Source: Hyperoodon ampullatus
Lineage: Eukaryota; Chordata; Mammalia; Artiodactyla; Ziphiidae
NCBI GenBank assembly: GCA_949752795.1
Contig: CATKHW010000293.1
Span: forward strand, 372,001-436,000
Length of the DNA: 64,000 nt
Direction: 5' to 3'
The translations under genes were made by a program, and so were the position numbers. The notes beneath the pieces were generated by a model. That model saw only the letters and a list, made by a program, of their open reading frames with translations, was not told the DNA's origin and ran no database searches. Shown here in pieces: positions 36,520 through 50,430 of this stretch (position 1 is the stretch's first letter; every line of letters begins with the position of its first letter).

Positions 36520-38258
36520 ACGATGATTCTAAGTGAAATAAGTCACACAGAAAAAGAAACTTATCATAAGATATCACTTATGAAGATCCTGTAAACATGG
36601 CTACACTTGAACTGAGTTAGGAAAGAGAACAATGTCTCACATTTAGAAAACACTCTTATACCTGCTTAAGGGGGAAGGAGAGGTGGGGTGATGCATAAAA
36701 CCAGAGTTTGATATAAGCACAGGTACCGTTCCAAAAACCAACTATGGAATAGACAAGACCTACACCGTCCTCAGCAAAAGGGACTCAAAACCCCATATTT
36801 CCCGCAGAGGAAAATATCTGACTAGTAAGAATCTTAAAACCTATGTATTGATATGTCTCCGTAAGGGAATCAAGTGTGTCTAGACTGGCATAAACATGGC
36901 AGCGAGAATCAGCTCAAACCCACTATAAAAAGGAATTTCAAAAACAAAACAAAAAAACTGGGAAATTCTTTACAATTCCTTCAGGGTCTCTGATGAAAGC
37001 TGGAATGACCCTATCTACAAGGACAGCTGGATGTGGCATAAGGAGGGACACTTGGGACTGAGACGATTGGTGAGATTGGGTGAGCAAATGCAGACCCTTT
37101 AAAGCAATAATGCATGGCACCCATTCCATGGGTCCGAACTCTCCAGGTTGAAGGGAATATTACTACAGCTATAACAAGTGCGGGAAACCTAGAGAACGGA
37201 CACACTGTGAATACGAAAGGTTTCTAAAACTCAACGCATAGTCCCTCCCCTGGTGCTCCGGTTTGACTTTCCGTCTGCTTTACTATCAACCTCCCAACTT
37301 GGAGAGACAGCCCCTTTAACCTCTTGGTTCGCACAGGTTGCCAATTTGGCAGAGGATGAAAGGGAAGAGGGAGAACCAATGAGAGAGTAGCTGTTAGGCA
37401 TTTGGACGGGCACATATCACTGTAATTTCCCGGCAGGAAGAAGAATTAACCAAATTCTCAGCCACCCACCGGGAACCAGTATAGGTCCTGAACCAAAATT
37501 TTGGACTTGCGGTCAGCTCACCAAAAACGAGTTGAAAAATGGAGCTCAGGGGCACAGCAATTCACAAACTGGCCGAGTAATAAAGGACAACTATCGTCCA
37601 AAAATCTGTTGAGGGAAGGCAACGAGGCGGACTTGAAAGCGAGGCAGAATAGCAGGAAACAGATTTCAAGAGGTACGTTGGAATCGCCTTTAAAGCGCAG
37701 GAAGAGGGGCACAACTTCGACAATGATGCACTTGGCCAAAAAGGGCGTATGCGTTTTCTCCTGAATATATTCAGGAGAAAACGCATACGCCCTTTTTGGC
37801 CAAGCAAGCAAGCAGGCACTGCAAATCTGCACTACAAAGAAGTATCACTTCCCAACAGACAAAAGGGACATCCACAAAATGTGTAAGAACAAGAAAGGCA
37901 AGACAGGCCCTGGAGAACAGGGAGCCTTGTTATGCTGATGGGCGGGATGTAAATTGCCAACTGCCTCTCTGGAGGAGTGCATTCTGTTCCCTAAAACAAG
38001 TAAAGAACAGAGCTACAGAGCCAAGGGCACTACCAGTCTAGGGAATATACCTTGGGAAAACTGAAAATCAATAAGACAGAGCCACCCCAAAATTTAGGGC
38101 TGCACTGCATACAAGGGCCTCAACTTGGATACACCTTAAGTATCCCAGAAAATATAAACATGGTTCAAAAAATTGTGGTACTTACGTACGATGGAATATC
38201 CCTCAGCCATGAAATCAATGTCATAAGACCAGTAGCAGCAAAATGGGTGGATTCAGGT
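36520..38258 (+). repeat. Satellite unit 22
   Basis: Copy of unit 20 at +3,478 up to about 37815, then aagcaggcactgc and aacagacaaaagg. The ggcactgc form recurs in unit 34. Palindrome 37731-37804 is perfect. Confidence 0.97.
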
Positions 38259-39997
38259 ACGATGATTCTAAGTGAAATAAGTCACACAGAAAAAGAAACT
38301 TATCATAAGATATCACTTATGAAGATCCTGTAAACATGGCTACACTTGAACTGAGTTAGGAAAGAGAACAGTGTCTCACATTTAGAAAACACTCTTATAC
38401 CTGCTTAAGGGGGAAGGAGAGGTGGGGTGATGAATAAAACCAGAGTTTGATATAAGCACAGGTACCGTTCCAAAAACCAACTATGGAATAGACAAGACCT
38501 ACACCGTCCTCAGCGAAAGGGACTCAAAACCCCATATTTCCCGCAGAGGAAAATATCTGACTAGTAAGAATCTTAAAACCTATGTATTGATATGTCTCCA
38601 TAAGGGAATCAAGTGTGTCTAGACTGGCATAAACATGGCAGCGAGAATCAGCTCAAACACACTATAAAAAGGAATTTCAAAAACAAAACAAAAAAACTGG
38701 GAAATTCTTTACAATTCCTTCAGGGTCTCTGATGAAAGCTGGAATGACCCTAACTACAATGACAGCTGGATGTGGCATAATGAGGGACACTTGGGACTGA
38801 GACGATTGGTGAGATTGGGTGAGCAAATGCAGACCCTTTAAAGCAATAATGCATGGCACCCATTCCATGGGTCCGAACTCTCCAGGTTGAAGGGAATATT
38901 ACTACAGCTATAACATGTGCGGGAAACCTAGAGAACGGACACACTGTGAATACGAAAGGTTTCTAAAACTCAACGAATAGTCCCTCTCCTGGTGCTGCGG
39001 TTTGACTTTCCGTCTGCTTTACTATCAACCTCCCAACTTGGAGAGACAGCCCTTTTAACCTCTTGGTTCGCACAGGTTGCCAATTTGGCAGAGGATGAAA
39101 GGGAAGAGGGAGAACCAATGAGAGAGTAGCTGTTAGGCATTTGGACGGGCACATATCACTGTAATTTCCCGGCAGGAAGAAGAATTAACCAAATTCTCAG
39201 CCACCCACCGGGAACCAGTATAGGTCCTGAACCAAAATTTTAGACTTGCGGTCAGCTCACCAAAAACGAGTTGAAAAATGGAGCTCAGGGGCACAGCAAT
39301 TCACAAACAGGCCGAGTAATAAAGGACAACTATCGTCCAAAAATCTGTTGAGGGAAGGCAACGAGGCGGACTTGAAAGCGAGGCAGAATAGCAGGAAACA
39401 GATTTCAAGAGGTACGATGGAATCGCCTTTAAAGCACAGGAAGAGGGGCACAACTTCGACAATGATGCACTTGGCCAAAAAGGGCGTATGCGTTTTCTCC
39501 TGAATATATTCAGGAGAAAACGCATACGCCCTTTTTGGCCAAGCAAGCAAGCGGGCAATGCAAATCTGCACTACAAAGAAGTATCACTTCCCACCGGTCA
39601 AAAGGGACATCCACAAAATGTGTAAGAACAAGAAAGGCAAGACAGGCCCTGGAGAACAGGGAGCCTTGTTATGCTGATGGGCGGGATGTAAATTGCCAAC
39701 TGCCTCTCTGGAGGAGTGCATTCTGTTCCCTAAAACAAGTAAAGAACAGAGCTACAGAGCCAAGGGCACTACCAGTCTAGGGAATATACCTTGGGAAAAC
39801 TGAAAATCAATAAGACAGAGCCACCCCAAAATTTAGGGCTGCACTGCATACAAGGACCTCAACTTGGATACACCTTAAGTATCCCAGAAAATATAAACAT
39901 GGTTCAAAAAATTGTGGTACTTACGTACGATGGAATATCCCTCAGCCATGAAATCAATGTCATAAGACCAGTAGCAGCAAAATGGGTGGATTCAGGT
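38259..39997 (+). repeat. Satellite unit 23
   Basis: Markers: gatgaataaaa, aaacacact, cctaactac, cataatgagg, gtgctgcgg and agcccttttaacc (both shared with unit 36), tttagacttgcgg, aaacaggccg, gtacgatggaatcg. Palindrome 39470-39543 is perfect. Confidence 0.97.
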
Positions 39998-41736
39998 ACG
40001 ATGATTCTAAGTGAAATAAGTCACACAGAAAAAGAAACTTATCATAAGATATCACTTATGAAGATCCTGTAAACATGGCTACACTTGAACTGAGTTAGGA
40101 AAGAGAACAGTGTCTCACATTTAGAAAACACTCTTATACCTGCTTAAGGGCGAAGGAGAGGTGGGGTGATGCATAAAACCAGAGTTTGATATAAGCACAG
40201 GTACCGTTCCAAAAACCAACTATGGAATAGACAAGACCTACACCGTCCTCAGCGAAAGGGACTCAAAACCCCATATTTCCCGCAGAGGAAAGTATCTGAC
40301 TAGTAAGAATCTTAAAACCTATGTATTGATATGTCTCCATAAGGGAATCAAGTGTGTCTAGACTGGCATAAACATGGCAGCGAGAATCAGCTCAAACCCA
40401 CTATAAAAAGGAATTTCAAAAACAAAACAAAAAAACTGGGAAATTCTTTACAATTCCTTCAGGGTCTCTGATGAAGGCTGGAATGACCCTATCTACAACG
40501 ACAGCTGGATGTGGCATAAGGAGGGACACTTGGGACTGAGACGATTGGTGAGATTGGGTGAGCAAATGCAGACCCTTTAAAGCAATAATGCATGGCACCC
40601 ATTCCATGGGTCCGAACTCTCCAGGTTGAAGGGAATATTACTACAGCTATAACAAGTGCGGGAAACCTAGAGAACGGACACACTGTGAATACGAAAGGTT
40701 TCTAAAACTCAACGCATAGTCCCTCCCCTGGTGCTCCGGTTTGACTTTCCGTCTGCTTTACTATCAACCTCCCAACTTGGAGAGACAGCCCCTTTAACCT
40801 CTTGGTTCGCACAGGTTGCCAATTTGGCAGAGGATGAAAGGGAAGAGGGAGAACCAATGAGAGAGTAGCTGTTAGGCATTTGGAGGTGCACATATCACTG
40901 TAATTTCCCGGCAGGAAGAAGAATTAACCAAATTCTCAGCCACCCACCGGGAACCAGTATAGGTCCTGAACCAAAATTTTGGACTTGCGGTCAGCTCACC
41001 AAAAACGAGTTGAAAAATGGAGCTCAGGGGCACAGCAATTCACAACCTGGCCGAGTAATAAAGGACAACTATCATCCAAAAATCTGTTGAGGGAAGGCAA
41101 CGAGGCGGACTTGAAAGCGAGGCAGAATAGCAGGAAACAGATTTCAAGAGGTACGTTGGAATCGCCTTTAAAGCACAGGAAGAGGGGCACAACTTCGACA
41201 ATGATGCACTTGGCCAAAAAGGGCGTATGCGTTTTCTCCTGAATATATTCAGGAGAAAACGCATACGCCCTTTTTGGCCAAGCAAGCAAGCGGGCAATGC
41301 AAATCTGCACTACAAAGAAGTATCACTTCCCACCGGTCAAAAGGGACATCCACAAAATGTGTAAGAACAAGAAAGGCAAGACAGGCCCTGGAGAACAGGG
41401 AGCCTTGTTATGCTGATGGGCGGGATGTAAATTGCCAACTGCCTCTCTGGAGGAGTGCATTCTGTTCCCTAAAACAAGTAAAGAACAGAGCTACAGAGCC
41501 AAGGGCACTACCAGTCTAGGGAATATACCTTGGGAAAACTGAAAATCAATAAGACAGAGCCACCCCAAAATTTAGGGCTGCACTGCATACAAGGGCCTCA
41601 ACTTGGATACACCTTAAGTATCCCAGAAAATATAAACACGGTTCAAAAAATTGTGGTACTTACGTACGATGGAATATCCCTCAGCCATGAAATCAATGTC
41701 ATAAGACCAGTAGCAGCAAAATGGGTGGATTCAGGT
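39998..41736 (+). repeat. Satellite unit 24
   Basis: Markers: aagggcgaagg, ggaaagtatc, gaaggctgg, ataacaagtgc, ggaggtgcac, cacaacctgg, private tatcatcc and aaacacggttc. It resembles unit 37, 13 units downstream. Palindrome 41209-41282 is perfect. Confidence 0.97.
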
Positions 41737-43475
41737 ACGATGATTCTAAGTGAAATAAGTCACACAGAAAAAGAAACTTATCATAAGATATCACTTATGA
41801 AGATCCTGTAAACATGGCTACACTTGAACTGAGTTAGGAAAGAGAACAGTGTCTCACATTTAGAAAACACTCTTATACCTGCTTAAGGGGGAAGGAGAGG
41901 TGGGGTGATGCATAAAACCAGAGTTTGATATAAGCACAGGTACCGTTCCAAAAACCAACTATGGAATAGACAAGACCTACACCGTCCTCAGCGAAAGGGA
42001 CTCAAAACCCCATATTTCCCGCACAGGAAAATATCTGACTAGTAAGAATCTTAAAACCTATGTATTGATATGTCTCCGTAAGGGAATCAAGTGTGTCTAG
42101 ACTGGCATAAACATGGCAGCGAGAATCAGCTCAAACCCACTATAAAAAGGAATTTCAAAAACAAAACAAAAAAACTGGGAAATTCTTTACAATTCCTTCA
42201 GGGTCTCTGATGAAGGCTGGAATGACCCTATCTACAACGACAGCTGGATGTGGCATAAGGAGGGACACTTGGGACTGAGACGATTGGTGAGATTGGGTGA
42301 GCAAATGCAGACCCTTTAAAGCAATAATGCATGGCACCCATTCCATGGGTCCGAACTCTCCAGGTTGAAGGGAATGTTACTACAGCTATAACATGTGTGG
42401 GAAACCTAGGGAACGGACACACTGTGAATACGAAAGGTTTCTAAAACTCAACGAATAGTCCCTCTCCTGGTGCTCCGGTTTGACTTTCCGTCTGCTTTAC
42501 TATCAACCTCCCAACTTGGAGAGACAGCCCCTTTAACCTCTTGGTTCGCACAGGTTGCCAATTTGACAGAGGATGAAAGGGAAGAGGGAGAACCAATGAG
42601 AGAGTAGCTGTTAGGCATTTGGAGGTGCACATATCACTGTAATTTCCCGGCAGGAAGAAGAATTAACCAAATTCTCAGCCACCCACCGGGAACCAGTATA
42701 GGTCCTGAACCAAAATTTTGGACTTGCGGTCAGCTCACCAAAAACGAGTTGAAAAATGGAGCTCAGGGGCACAGCAATTCACAACCTGGCCGAGTAATAA
42801 AGGACAACTATCGTCCAAAAATCTGTTGAGGGAAGGCAACGAGGCGGACTTGAAAGCGAGGCAGAATAGCAGGAAACAGATTTCAAGAGGTACGTTGGAA
42901 TCGCCTTTAAAGCACAGGAAGAGGGGCACAACTTCGACAATGATGCACTTGGCCAAAAAGGGCGTATGCGTTTTCTCCTGAATATATTCAGGAGAAAACG
43001 CATACGCCCTTTTTGGCCAAGCAAGCAAGCGGGCAATGCAAATCTGCACTACAAAGAAGTATCACTTCCCACCGGTCAAAAGGGACATCCACAAAATGTG
43101 TAAGAACAAGAAAGGCAAGACAGGCCCTGGAGAACAGGGAGCCTTGTTATGCTGATGGGCGGGATGTAAATTGCCAACTGCCTCTCTGGAGGAGTGCATT
43201 CTGTTCCCTAAAACAAGTAAAGAACAGAGCTACAGAGCCAAGGGCACTACCAGTCTAGGGAATATACCTTGGGAAAACTGAAAATCAATAAGACAGAGCC
43301 ACCCCAAAATTTAGGGCTGCACTGCATACAAGGACCTCAACTTGGATACACCTTAAGTATCCCAGAAAATATAAACATGGTTCAAAAAATTGTGGTACTT
43401 ACGTATGATGGAATATCCCTCAGCCATGAAATCAATGTCATAAGACCAGTAGCAGCAAAATGGGTGGATTCAGGT
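41737..43475 (+). repeat. Satellite unit 25
   Basis: Type A: gtgtgggaaacctaggg, tttgacagagg, ggaggtgcac, cacaacctgg, gtatgatgg; also ggaatgttac. Palindrome 42948-43021 is perfect. Confidence 0.97.
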
Positions 43476-45214
43476 ACGATGATTCTAAGTGAAATAAGTC
43501 ACACAGAAAAAGAAACTTATCATAAGATATCACTTATGAAGATCCTGTAAACATGGCTACACTTGAACTGAGTTAGGAAAGAGGACAGTGTCTCACATTT
43601 AGAAAACACTCTTATACCTGCTTAAGGGGGAAGGAGAGGTGGGGTGATGCATAAAACCAGAGTTTGATATAAGCACAGGTACCGTTTCAAAAACCAACTA
43701 TGGAATAGACAAGACCTACACCGTCCTCAGCGAAAGGGACTCAAAACCCCATATTTCCCGCAGAGGAAAGTATCTGACTAGTAAGAATCTTAAAACCTAT
43801 GTATTGATATGTCTCCATAAGGGAATCAAGTGTGTCTAGACTGGCATAAACATGGCAGCGAGAATCAGCTCAAACCCACTATAAAAAGGAATTTCAAAAA
43901 CAAAACAAAAAAACTGGGAAATTCTTTACAATTCCTTCAGGGTCTCTGATGAAAGCTGGAATGACCCTATCTACAACGACAGCTGGATGTGGCATAAGGA
44001 GGGACACTTGGGACTGAGACGATTGGTGAGATTGGGTGAGCAAATGCAGACCCTTTAAAGCAATAATGCATGGCACCCATTCCATGGGTCCCAACTCTCC
44101 AGGTTGAAGGGAATATTACTACAGCTATAACATGTGCGGGAAACCTAGAGAACGGACACACTGTGAATACGAAAGGTTTCTAAAACTCAACGAATAGTCC
44201 CTCTCCTGGTGCTCCGGTTTGACTTTCCGTCTGCTTTACTATCAACCTCCCGACTTGGAGAGACAGCCCCTTTAACCTCTTGGTTCGCACAGGTTGCCAA
44301 TTTGGCAGAGGATGAAAGGGAAGAGGGAGAACCAATGAGAGAGTAGCTGTTAGGCATTTGGACGGGCACATATCACTGTAATTTCCCGGCAGGAAGAAGA
44401 ATTAACCAAATTCTCAGCCACCCACCGGGAACCAGTATAGGTCCTGAACCAAAATTTTGGACTTGCGGTCAGCTCACCAAAAACGAGTTGAAAAATGGAG
44501 CTCAGGGGCACAGCAATTCACAACCTGGCCGAGTAATAAAGGACAACTATCGTCCAAAAATCTGTTGAGGGAAGGCAACGAGGCGGACTTGAAAGCGAGG
44601 CAGAATAGCAGGAAACAGATTTCAAGAGGTACGTTGGAATCGCCTTTAAAGCACAGGAAGAGGGGCACAACTTCGACAATGATGCACTTGGCCAAAAAGG
44701 GCGTATGCGTTTTCTCCTGAATATATTCAGGAGAAAACGCATACGCCCTTTTTGGCCAAGCAAGCAAGCGGGCAATGCAAATCTGCACTACAAAGAAGTA
44801 TCACTTCCCACCGGTCAAAAGGGACATCCACAAAATGTGTAAGAACAAGAAAGGCAAGACAGGCCCTGGAGAACAGGGAGCCTTGTTATGCTGATGGGCG
44901 GGATGTAAATTGCCAACTGCCTCTCTGGAGGAGTGCATTCTGTTCCCTAAAACAAGTAAAGAACAGAGCTACAGAGCCAAGGGCACTACCAGTCTAGGGA
45001 ATATACCTTGGGAAAACTGAAAATCAATAAGACAGAGCCACCCCAAAATTTAGGGCTGCACTGCATACAAGGACCTCAACTTGGATACACCTTAAGTATC
45101 CCAGAAAATATAAACATGGTTCAAAAAATTGTGGTACTTACGTATGATGGAATATCCCTCAGCCATGAAATCAATGTCATAAGACCAGTAGCAGCAAAAT
45201 GGGTGGATTCAGGT
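43476..45214 (+). repeat. Satellite unit 26
   Basis: Mostly type C: gaggacag, accgtttc, ggaaagtatc, ctccataagg, cctcccgac. It keeps ggacgggcac instead of ggacggtcac and has private ggtcccaac. Palindrome 44687-44760 is perfect. Confidence 0.97.
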
Positions 45215-46952
45215 ACGATGATTCTAAGTGAAATAAGTCACACAGAAAAAGAAACTTATCATAAGATATCACTTATGAAGATCCTGTAAACATGGCTACA
45301 CTTGAACTGAGTTAGGAAAGAGGACAGTGTCTCACATTTAGAAAACACTCTTATACCTGCTTAAGGGGGAAGGAGAGGTGGGGTGATGCATAAAACCAGA
45401 GTTTGATATAAGCACAGGTACCGTTTCAAAAACCAACTATGGAATAGACAAGACCTACACCGTCCTCAGCGAAAGGGACTCAAAACCCCATATTTCCCGC
45501 AGAGGAAAGTATCTGACTAGTAAGAATCTTAAAACCTATGTATTGATATGTCTCCATAAGGGAATCAAGTGTGTCTAGACTGGCATAAACATGGCAGCGA
45601 GAATCAGCTCAAACCCACTATAAAAAGGAATTTCAAAACAAAACAAAAAAACTGGGAAATTCTTTACAATTCCTTCAGGGTCTCTGATGAAAGCTGGAAT
45701 GACCCTATCTACAACGACAGCTGGATGTGGCATAAGGAGGGACACTTGGGACTGAGACGATTGGTGAGATTGGGTGAGCAAATGCAGACCCTTTAAAGCA
45801 ATAATGCATGGCACCCATTCCATGGGTCCGAACTCTCCAGGTTGAAGGGAATATTACTACAGCTATAACATGTGCGGGAAACCTAGAGAACGGACACACT
45901 GTGAATACAAAAGGTTTCTAAAACTCAACGAATAGTCCCTCTCCTGGTGCTCCGGTTTGACTTTCCGTCTGCTTTACTATCAACCTCCCGACTTGGAGAG
46001 ACAGCCCCTTTAACCTCTTGGTTCGCACAGGTTGCCAATTTGGCAGAGGATGAAAGGGAAGAGGGAGAACCAATGAGAGAGTAGCTGTTAGGCATTTGGA
46101 CGGTCACATATCACTGTAATTTCCCGGCAGGAAGAAGAATTAACCAAATTCTCAGCCACCCACCGGGAACCAGTATAGGTCCTGAACCAAAATTTTGGAC
46201 TTGCGGTCAGCTCACCAAAAACGAGTTGAAAAATGGAGCTCAGGGGCACAGCAATTCACAACCTGGCCGAGTAATAAAGGACAACTATCGTCCAAAAATC
46301 TGTTGAGGGAAGGCAACGAGGCGGACTTGAAAGCGAGGCAGAATAGCAGGAAACAGATTTCAAGAGGTACGTTGGAATCGCCTTTAAAGCACAGGAAGAG
46401 GGGCACAACTTCGACAATGATGCACTTGGCCAAAAAGGGCGTATGCGTTTTCTCCTGAATATATTCAGGAGAAAACGCATACGCCCTTTTTGGCCAAGCA
46501 AGCAAGCGGGCAATGCAAATCTGCACTACAAAGAAGTATCACTTCCCACCGGTCAAAAGGGACATCCACAAAATGTGTAAGAACAAGAAAGGCAAGACAG
46601 GCCCTGGAGAACAGGGAGCCTTGTTATGCTGATGGGCGGGATGTAAATTGCCAACTGCCTCTCTGGAGGAGTGCATTCTGTTCCCTAAAACAAGTAAAGA
46701 ACAGAGCTACAGAGCCAAGGGCACTACCAGTCTAGGGAATATACCTTGGGAAAACTGAAAATCAATAAGACAGAGCCACCCCAAAATTTAGGGCTGCACT
46801 GCATACAAGGATCTCAACTTGGATACACCTTAAGTATCCCAGAAAATATAAACATGGTTCAAAAAATTGTGGTACTTACGTATGATGGAATATCCCTCAG
46901 CCATGAAATCAATGTCATAAGACCAGTAGCAGCAAAATGGGTGGATTCAGGT
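45215..46952 (+). repeat. Satellite unit 27 (1,738 bp)
   Basis: Type C with one A missing from the A-tail (run 45635-45638). Other markers: gaatacaaaagg, ggacggtcac, aaggatctc, gtatgatgg. The lost base shifts the phase of everything downstream by one. Palindrome 46425-46498 is perfect. Confidence 0.97.
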
Positions 46953-48691
46953 ACGATGATTCTAAGTGAAATAAGTCACACAGAAAAAGAAACTTATCAT
47001 AAGATATCACTTATGAAGATCCTGTAAACATGGCTACACTTGAACTGAGTTAGGAAAGAGAACAGTGTCTCACATTTAGAAAACACTCTTATACCTGCTT
47101 AAGGGGGAAGGAGAGGTGGGGTGATGCATAAAACCAGAGTTTGATATAAGCACAGGTACCGTTCCAAAAACCAACTATGGAATAGACAAGACCTACACCG
47201 TCCTCAGTGAAAGGGACTCAAAACCCCATATTTCCCGCACAGGAAAATATCTGACTAGTAAGAATCTTAAAACCTATGTATTGATATGTCTCCGTAAGGG
47301 AATCAAGTGTGTCTAGACTGGCATAAACATGGCAGCGAGAATCAGCTCAAACCCACTATAAAAAGGAATTTCAAAAACAAAACAAAAAAACTGGGAAATT
47401 CTTTACAATTCCTTCAGGGTCTCTGATGAAGGCTGGAATGACCCTATCTACAACGACAGCTGGATGTGGCATAAGGAGGGACACTTGGGACTGAGACGAT
47501 TGGTGAGATTGGGTGAGCAAATGCAGACCCTTTAAAGCAATAATGCATGGCACCCATTCCATGGGTCCGAACTCTCCAGGTTGAAGGGAATATTACTACA
47601 GCTATAACATGTGTGGGAAACCTAGGGAACGGACACACTGTGAATACGAAAGGTTTCTAAAACTCAACGAATAGTCCCTCTCCTGGTGCTCCGGTTTGAC
47701 TTTCCGTCTGCTTTACTATCAACCTCCCAACTTGGAGAGACAGCCCCTTTAACCTCTTGGTTCGCACAGGTTGCCAATTTGACAGAGGATGAAAGGGAAG
47801 AGGGAGAACCAATGAGAGAGTAGCTGTTAGGCATTTGGAGGTGCACATATCACTGTAATTTCCCGGCAGGAAGAAGAATTAACCAAATTCTCAGCCACCC
47901 ACCGGGAACCAGTATAGGTCCTGAACCAAAATTTTGGACTTGCGGTCAGCTCACCAAAAACGAGTTGAAAAATGGAGCTCAGGGGCACAGCAATTCACAA
48001 CCTGGCCGAGTAATAAAGGACAACTATCGTCCAAAAATCTGTTGAGGGAAGGCAACGAGGCGGACTTGAAAGCGAGGCAGAATAGCAGGAAACAGATTTC
48101 AAGAGGTACGTTGGAATCGCCTTTAAAGCACAGGAAGAGGGGCACAACTTCGACAATGATGCACTTGGCCAAAAAGGGCGTATGCGTTTTCTCCTGAATA
48201 TATTCAGGAGAAAACGCATACGCCCTTTTTGGCCAAGCAAGCAAGCGGGCAATGCAAATCTGCACTACAAAGAAGTATCACTTCCCACCGGTCAAAAGGG
48301 ACATCCACAAAATGTGTAAGAACAAGAAAGGCAAGACAGGCCCTGGAGAACAGGGAGCCTTGTTATGCTGATGGGCGGGATGTAAATTGCCAACTGCCTC
48401 TCTGGAGGAGTGCATTCTGTTCCCTAAAACAAGTAAAGAACAGAGCTACAGAGCCAAGGGCACTACCAGTCTAGGGAATATACCTTGGGAAAACTGAAAA
48501 TCAATAAGACAGAGCCACCCCAAAATTTAGGGCTGCACTGCATACAAGGACCTCAACTTGGATACACCTTAAGTATCCCAGAAAATATAAACATGGTTCA
48601 AAAAATTGTGGTACTTACGTATGATGGAATATCCCTCAGCCATGAAATCAATGTCATAAGACCAGTAGCAGCAAAATGGGTGGATTCAGGT
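46953..48691 (+). repeat. Satellite unit 28
   Basis: Type A, like unit 25 but with cagtgaaagg and the usual ggaatattac. Palindrome 48164-48237 is perfect. Confidence 0.97.
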
Positions 48692-50430
48692 ACGATGATT
48701 CTAAGTGAAATAAGTCACACAGAAAAAGAAACTTATCATAAGATATCACTTATGAAGATCCTGTAAACATGGCTACACTTGAACTGAGTTAGGAAAGAGG
48801 ACAGTGTCTCACATTTAGAAAACACTCTTATACCTGCTTAAGGGGGAAGGAGAGGTGGGGTGATGCATAAAACCAGAGTTTGATATAAGCACAGGTACCG
48901 TTTCAAAAACCAACTATGGAATAGACAAGACCTACACCGTCCTCAGCGAAAGGGACTCAAAACCCCATATTTCCCGCAGAGGAAAGTATCTGACTAGTAA
49001 GAATCTTAAAACCTATGTATTGATATGTCTCCATAAGGGAATCAAGTGTGTCTAGACTGGCATAAACATGGCAGCGAGAATCAGCTCAAACCCACTATAA
49101 AAAGGAATTTCAAAAACAAAACAAAAAAACTGGGAAATTCTTTACAATTCCTTCAGGGTCTCTGATGAAAGCTGGAATGACCCTATCTACAACGACAGCT
49201 GGATGTGGCATAAGGAGGGACACTTGGGACTGAGACGATTGGTGAGATTGGGTGAGCAAATGCAGACCCTTTAAAGCAATAATGCATGGCACCCATTCCA
49301 TGGGTCCGAACTCTCCAGGTTGAAGGGAATATTACTACAGCTATAACATGTGCGGGAAACCTAGAGAACGGACACACTGTGAATACGAAAGGTTTCTAAA
49401 ACTCAACGAATAGTCCCTCTCCTGGTGCTCCGGTTTGACTTTCCGTCTGCTTTACTATCAACCTCCCGACTTGGAGAGACAGCCCCTTTAACCTCTTGGT
49501 TCGCACAGGTTGCCAATTTGGCAGAGGATGAAAGGGAAGAGGGAGAACCAATGAGAGAGTAGCTGTTAGGCATTTGGACGGTCACATATCACAGTAATTT
49601 CCCGGCAGGAAGAAGAATTAACCAAATTCTCAGCCACCCACCGGGAACCAGTATAGGTCCTGAACCAAAATTTTGGACTTGCGGTCAGCTCACCAAAAAC
49701 GAGTTGAAAAATGGAGCTCAGGGGCACAGCAATTCACAACCTGGCCGAGTAATAAAGGACAACTATCGTCCAAAAATCTGTTGAGGGAAGGCAACGAGGC
49801 GGACTTGAAAGCGAGGCAGAATAGCGGGAAACAGATTTCAAGAGGTACGTTGGAATCGCCTTTAAAGCACAGGAAGAGGGGCACAACTTCGACAATGATG
49901 CACTTGGCCAAAAAGGGCGTATGCGTTTTCTCCTGAATATATTCAGGAGAAAACGCATACGCCCTTTTTGGCCAAGCAAGGAAGCGGGCAATGCAAATCT
50001 GCACTACAAAGAAGTATCACTTCCCACCGGTCAAAAGGGACATCCACAAAATGTGTAAGAACAAGAAAGGCAAGACAGGCCCTGGAGAACAGGGAGCCTT
50101 GTTATGCTGATGGGCGGGATGTAAATTGCCAACTGCCTCTCTGGAGGAGTGCATTCTGTTCCATAAAACAAGTAAAGAACAGAGCTACAGAGCCAAGGGC
50201 ACTACCAGTCTAGGGAATATACCTTGGGAAAACTGAAAATCAATAAGACAGAGCCACCCCAAAATTTAGGGCTGCACTGCATACAAGGATCTCAACTTGG
50301 ATACACCTTAAGTATCCCAGAAAATATAAACATGGTTCAAAAAATTGTGGTACTTACGTACGATGGAATATCCCTCAGCCATGAAATCAATGTCATAAGA
50401 CCAGTAGCAGCAAAATGGGTGGATTCAGGT
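48692..50430 (+). repeat. Satellite unit 29
   Basis: Type C with atcacagtaat, tagcgggaaac, caaggaagcggg, ttccataaaac and aaggatctc. The first two are shared only with unit 30. Palindrome 49903-49976 is perfect. Confidence 0.97.

Larger units (their letters stand above)
31176..37815 (+). repeat. Two-unit higher-order repeat, 3,478 bp
   Basis: Bases about 31176-34337 match about 34654-37815 at a shift of 3,478. Shared markers are ctccataagg with ccgcacagg, ataacaagtgc, atagccctcagcaatg, aacaatgtctc, cagcaaaagg, tacaaggacagc and aaagcgcagg. Noticed differences are 32368 (T versus G) and 33762/37240 (T/A). The left end is set by acaccttaag versus acaccgtaag, and the right end by aagcgggcaatgc versus aagcaggcactgc. 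Confidence 0.85.
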
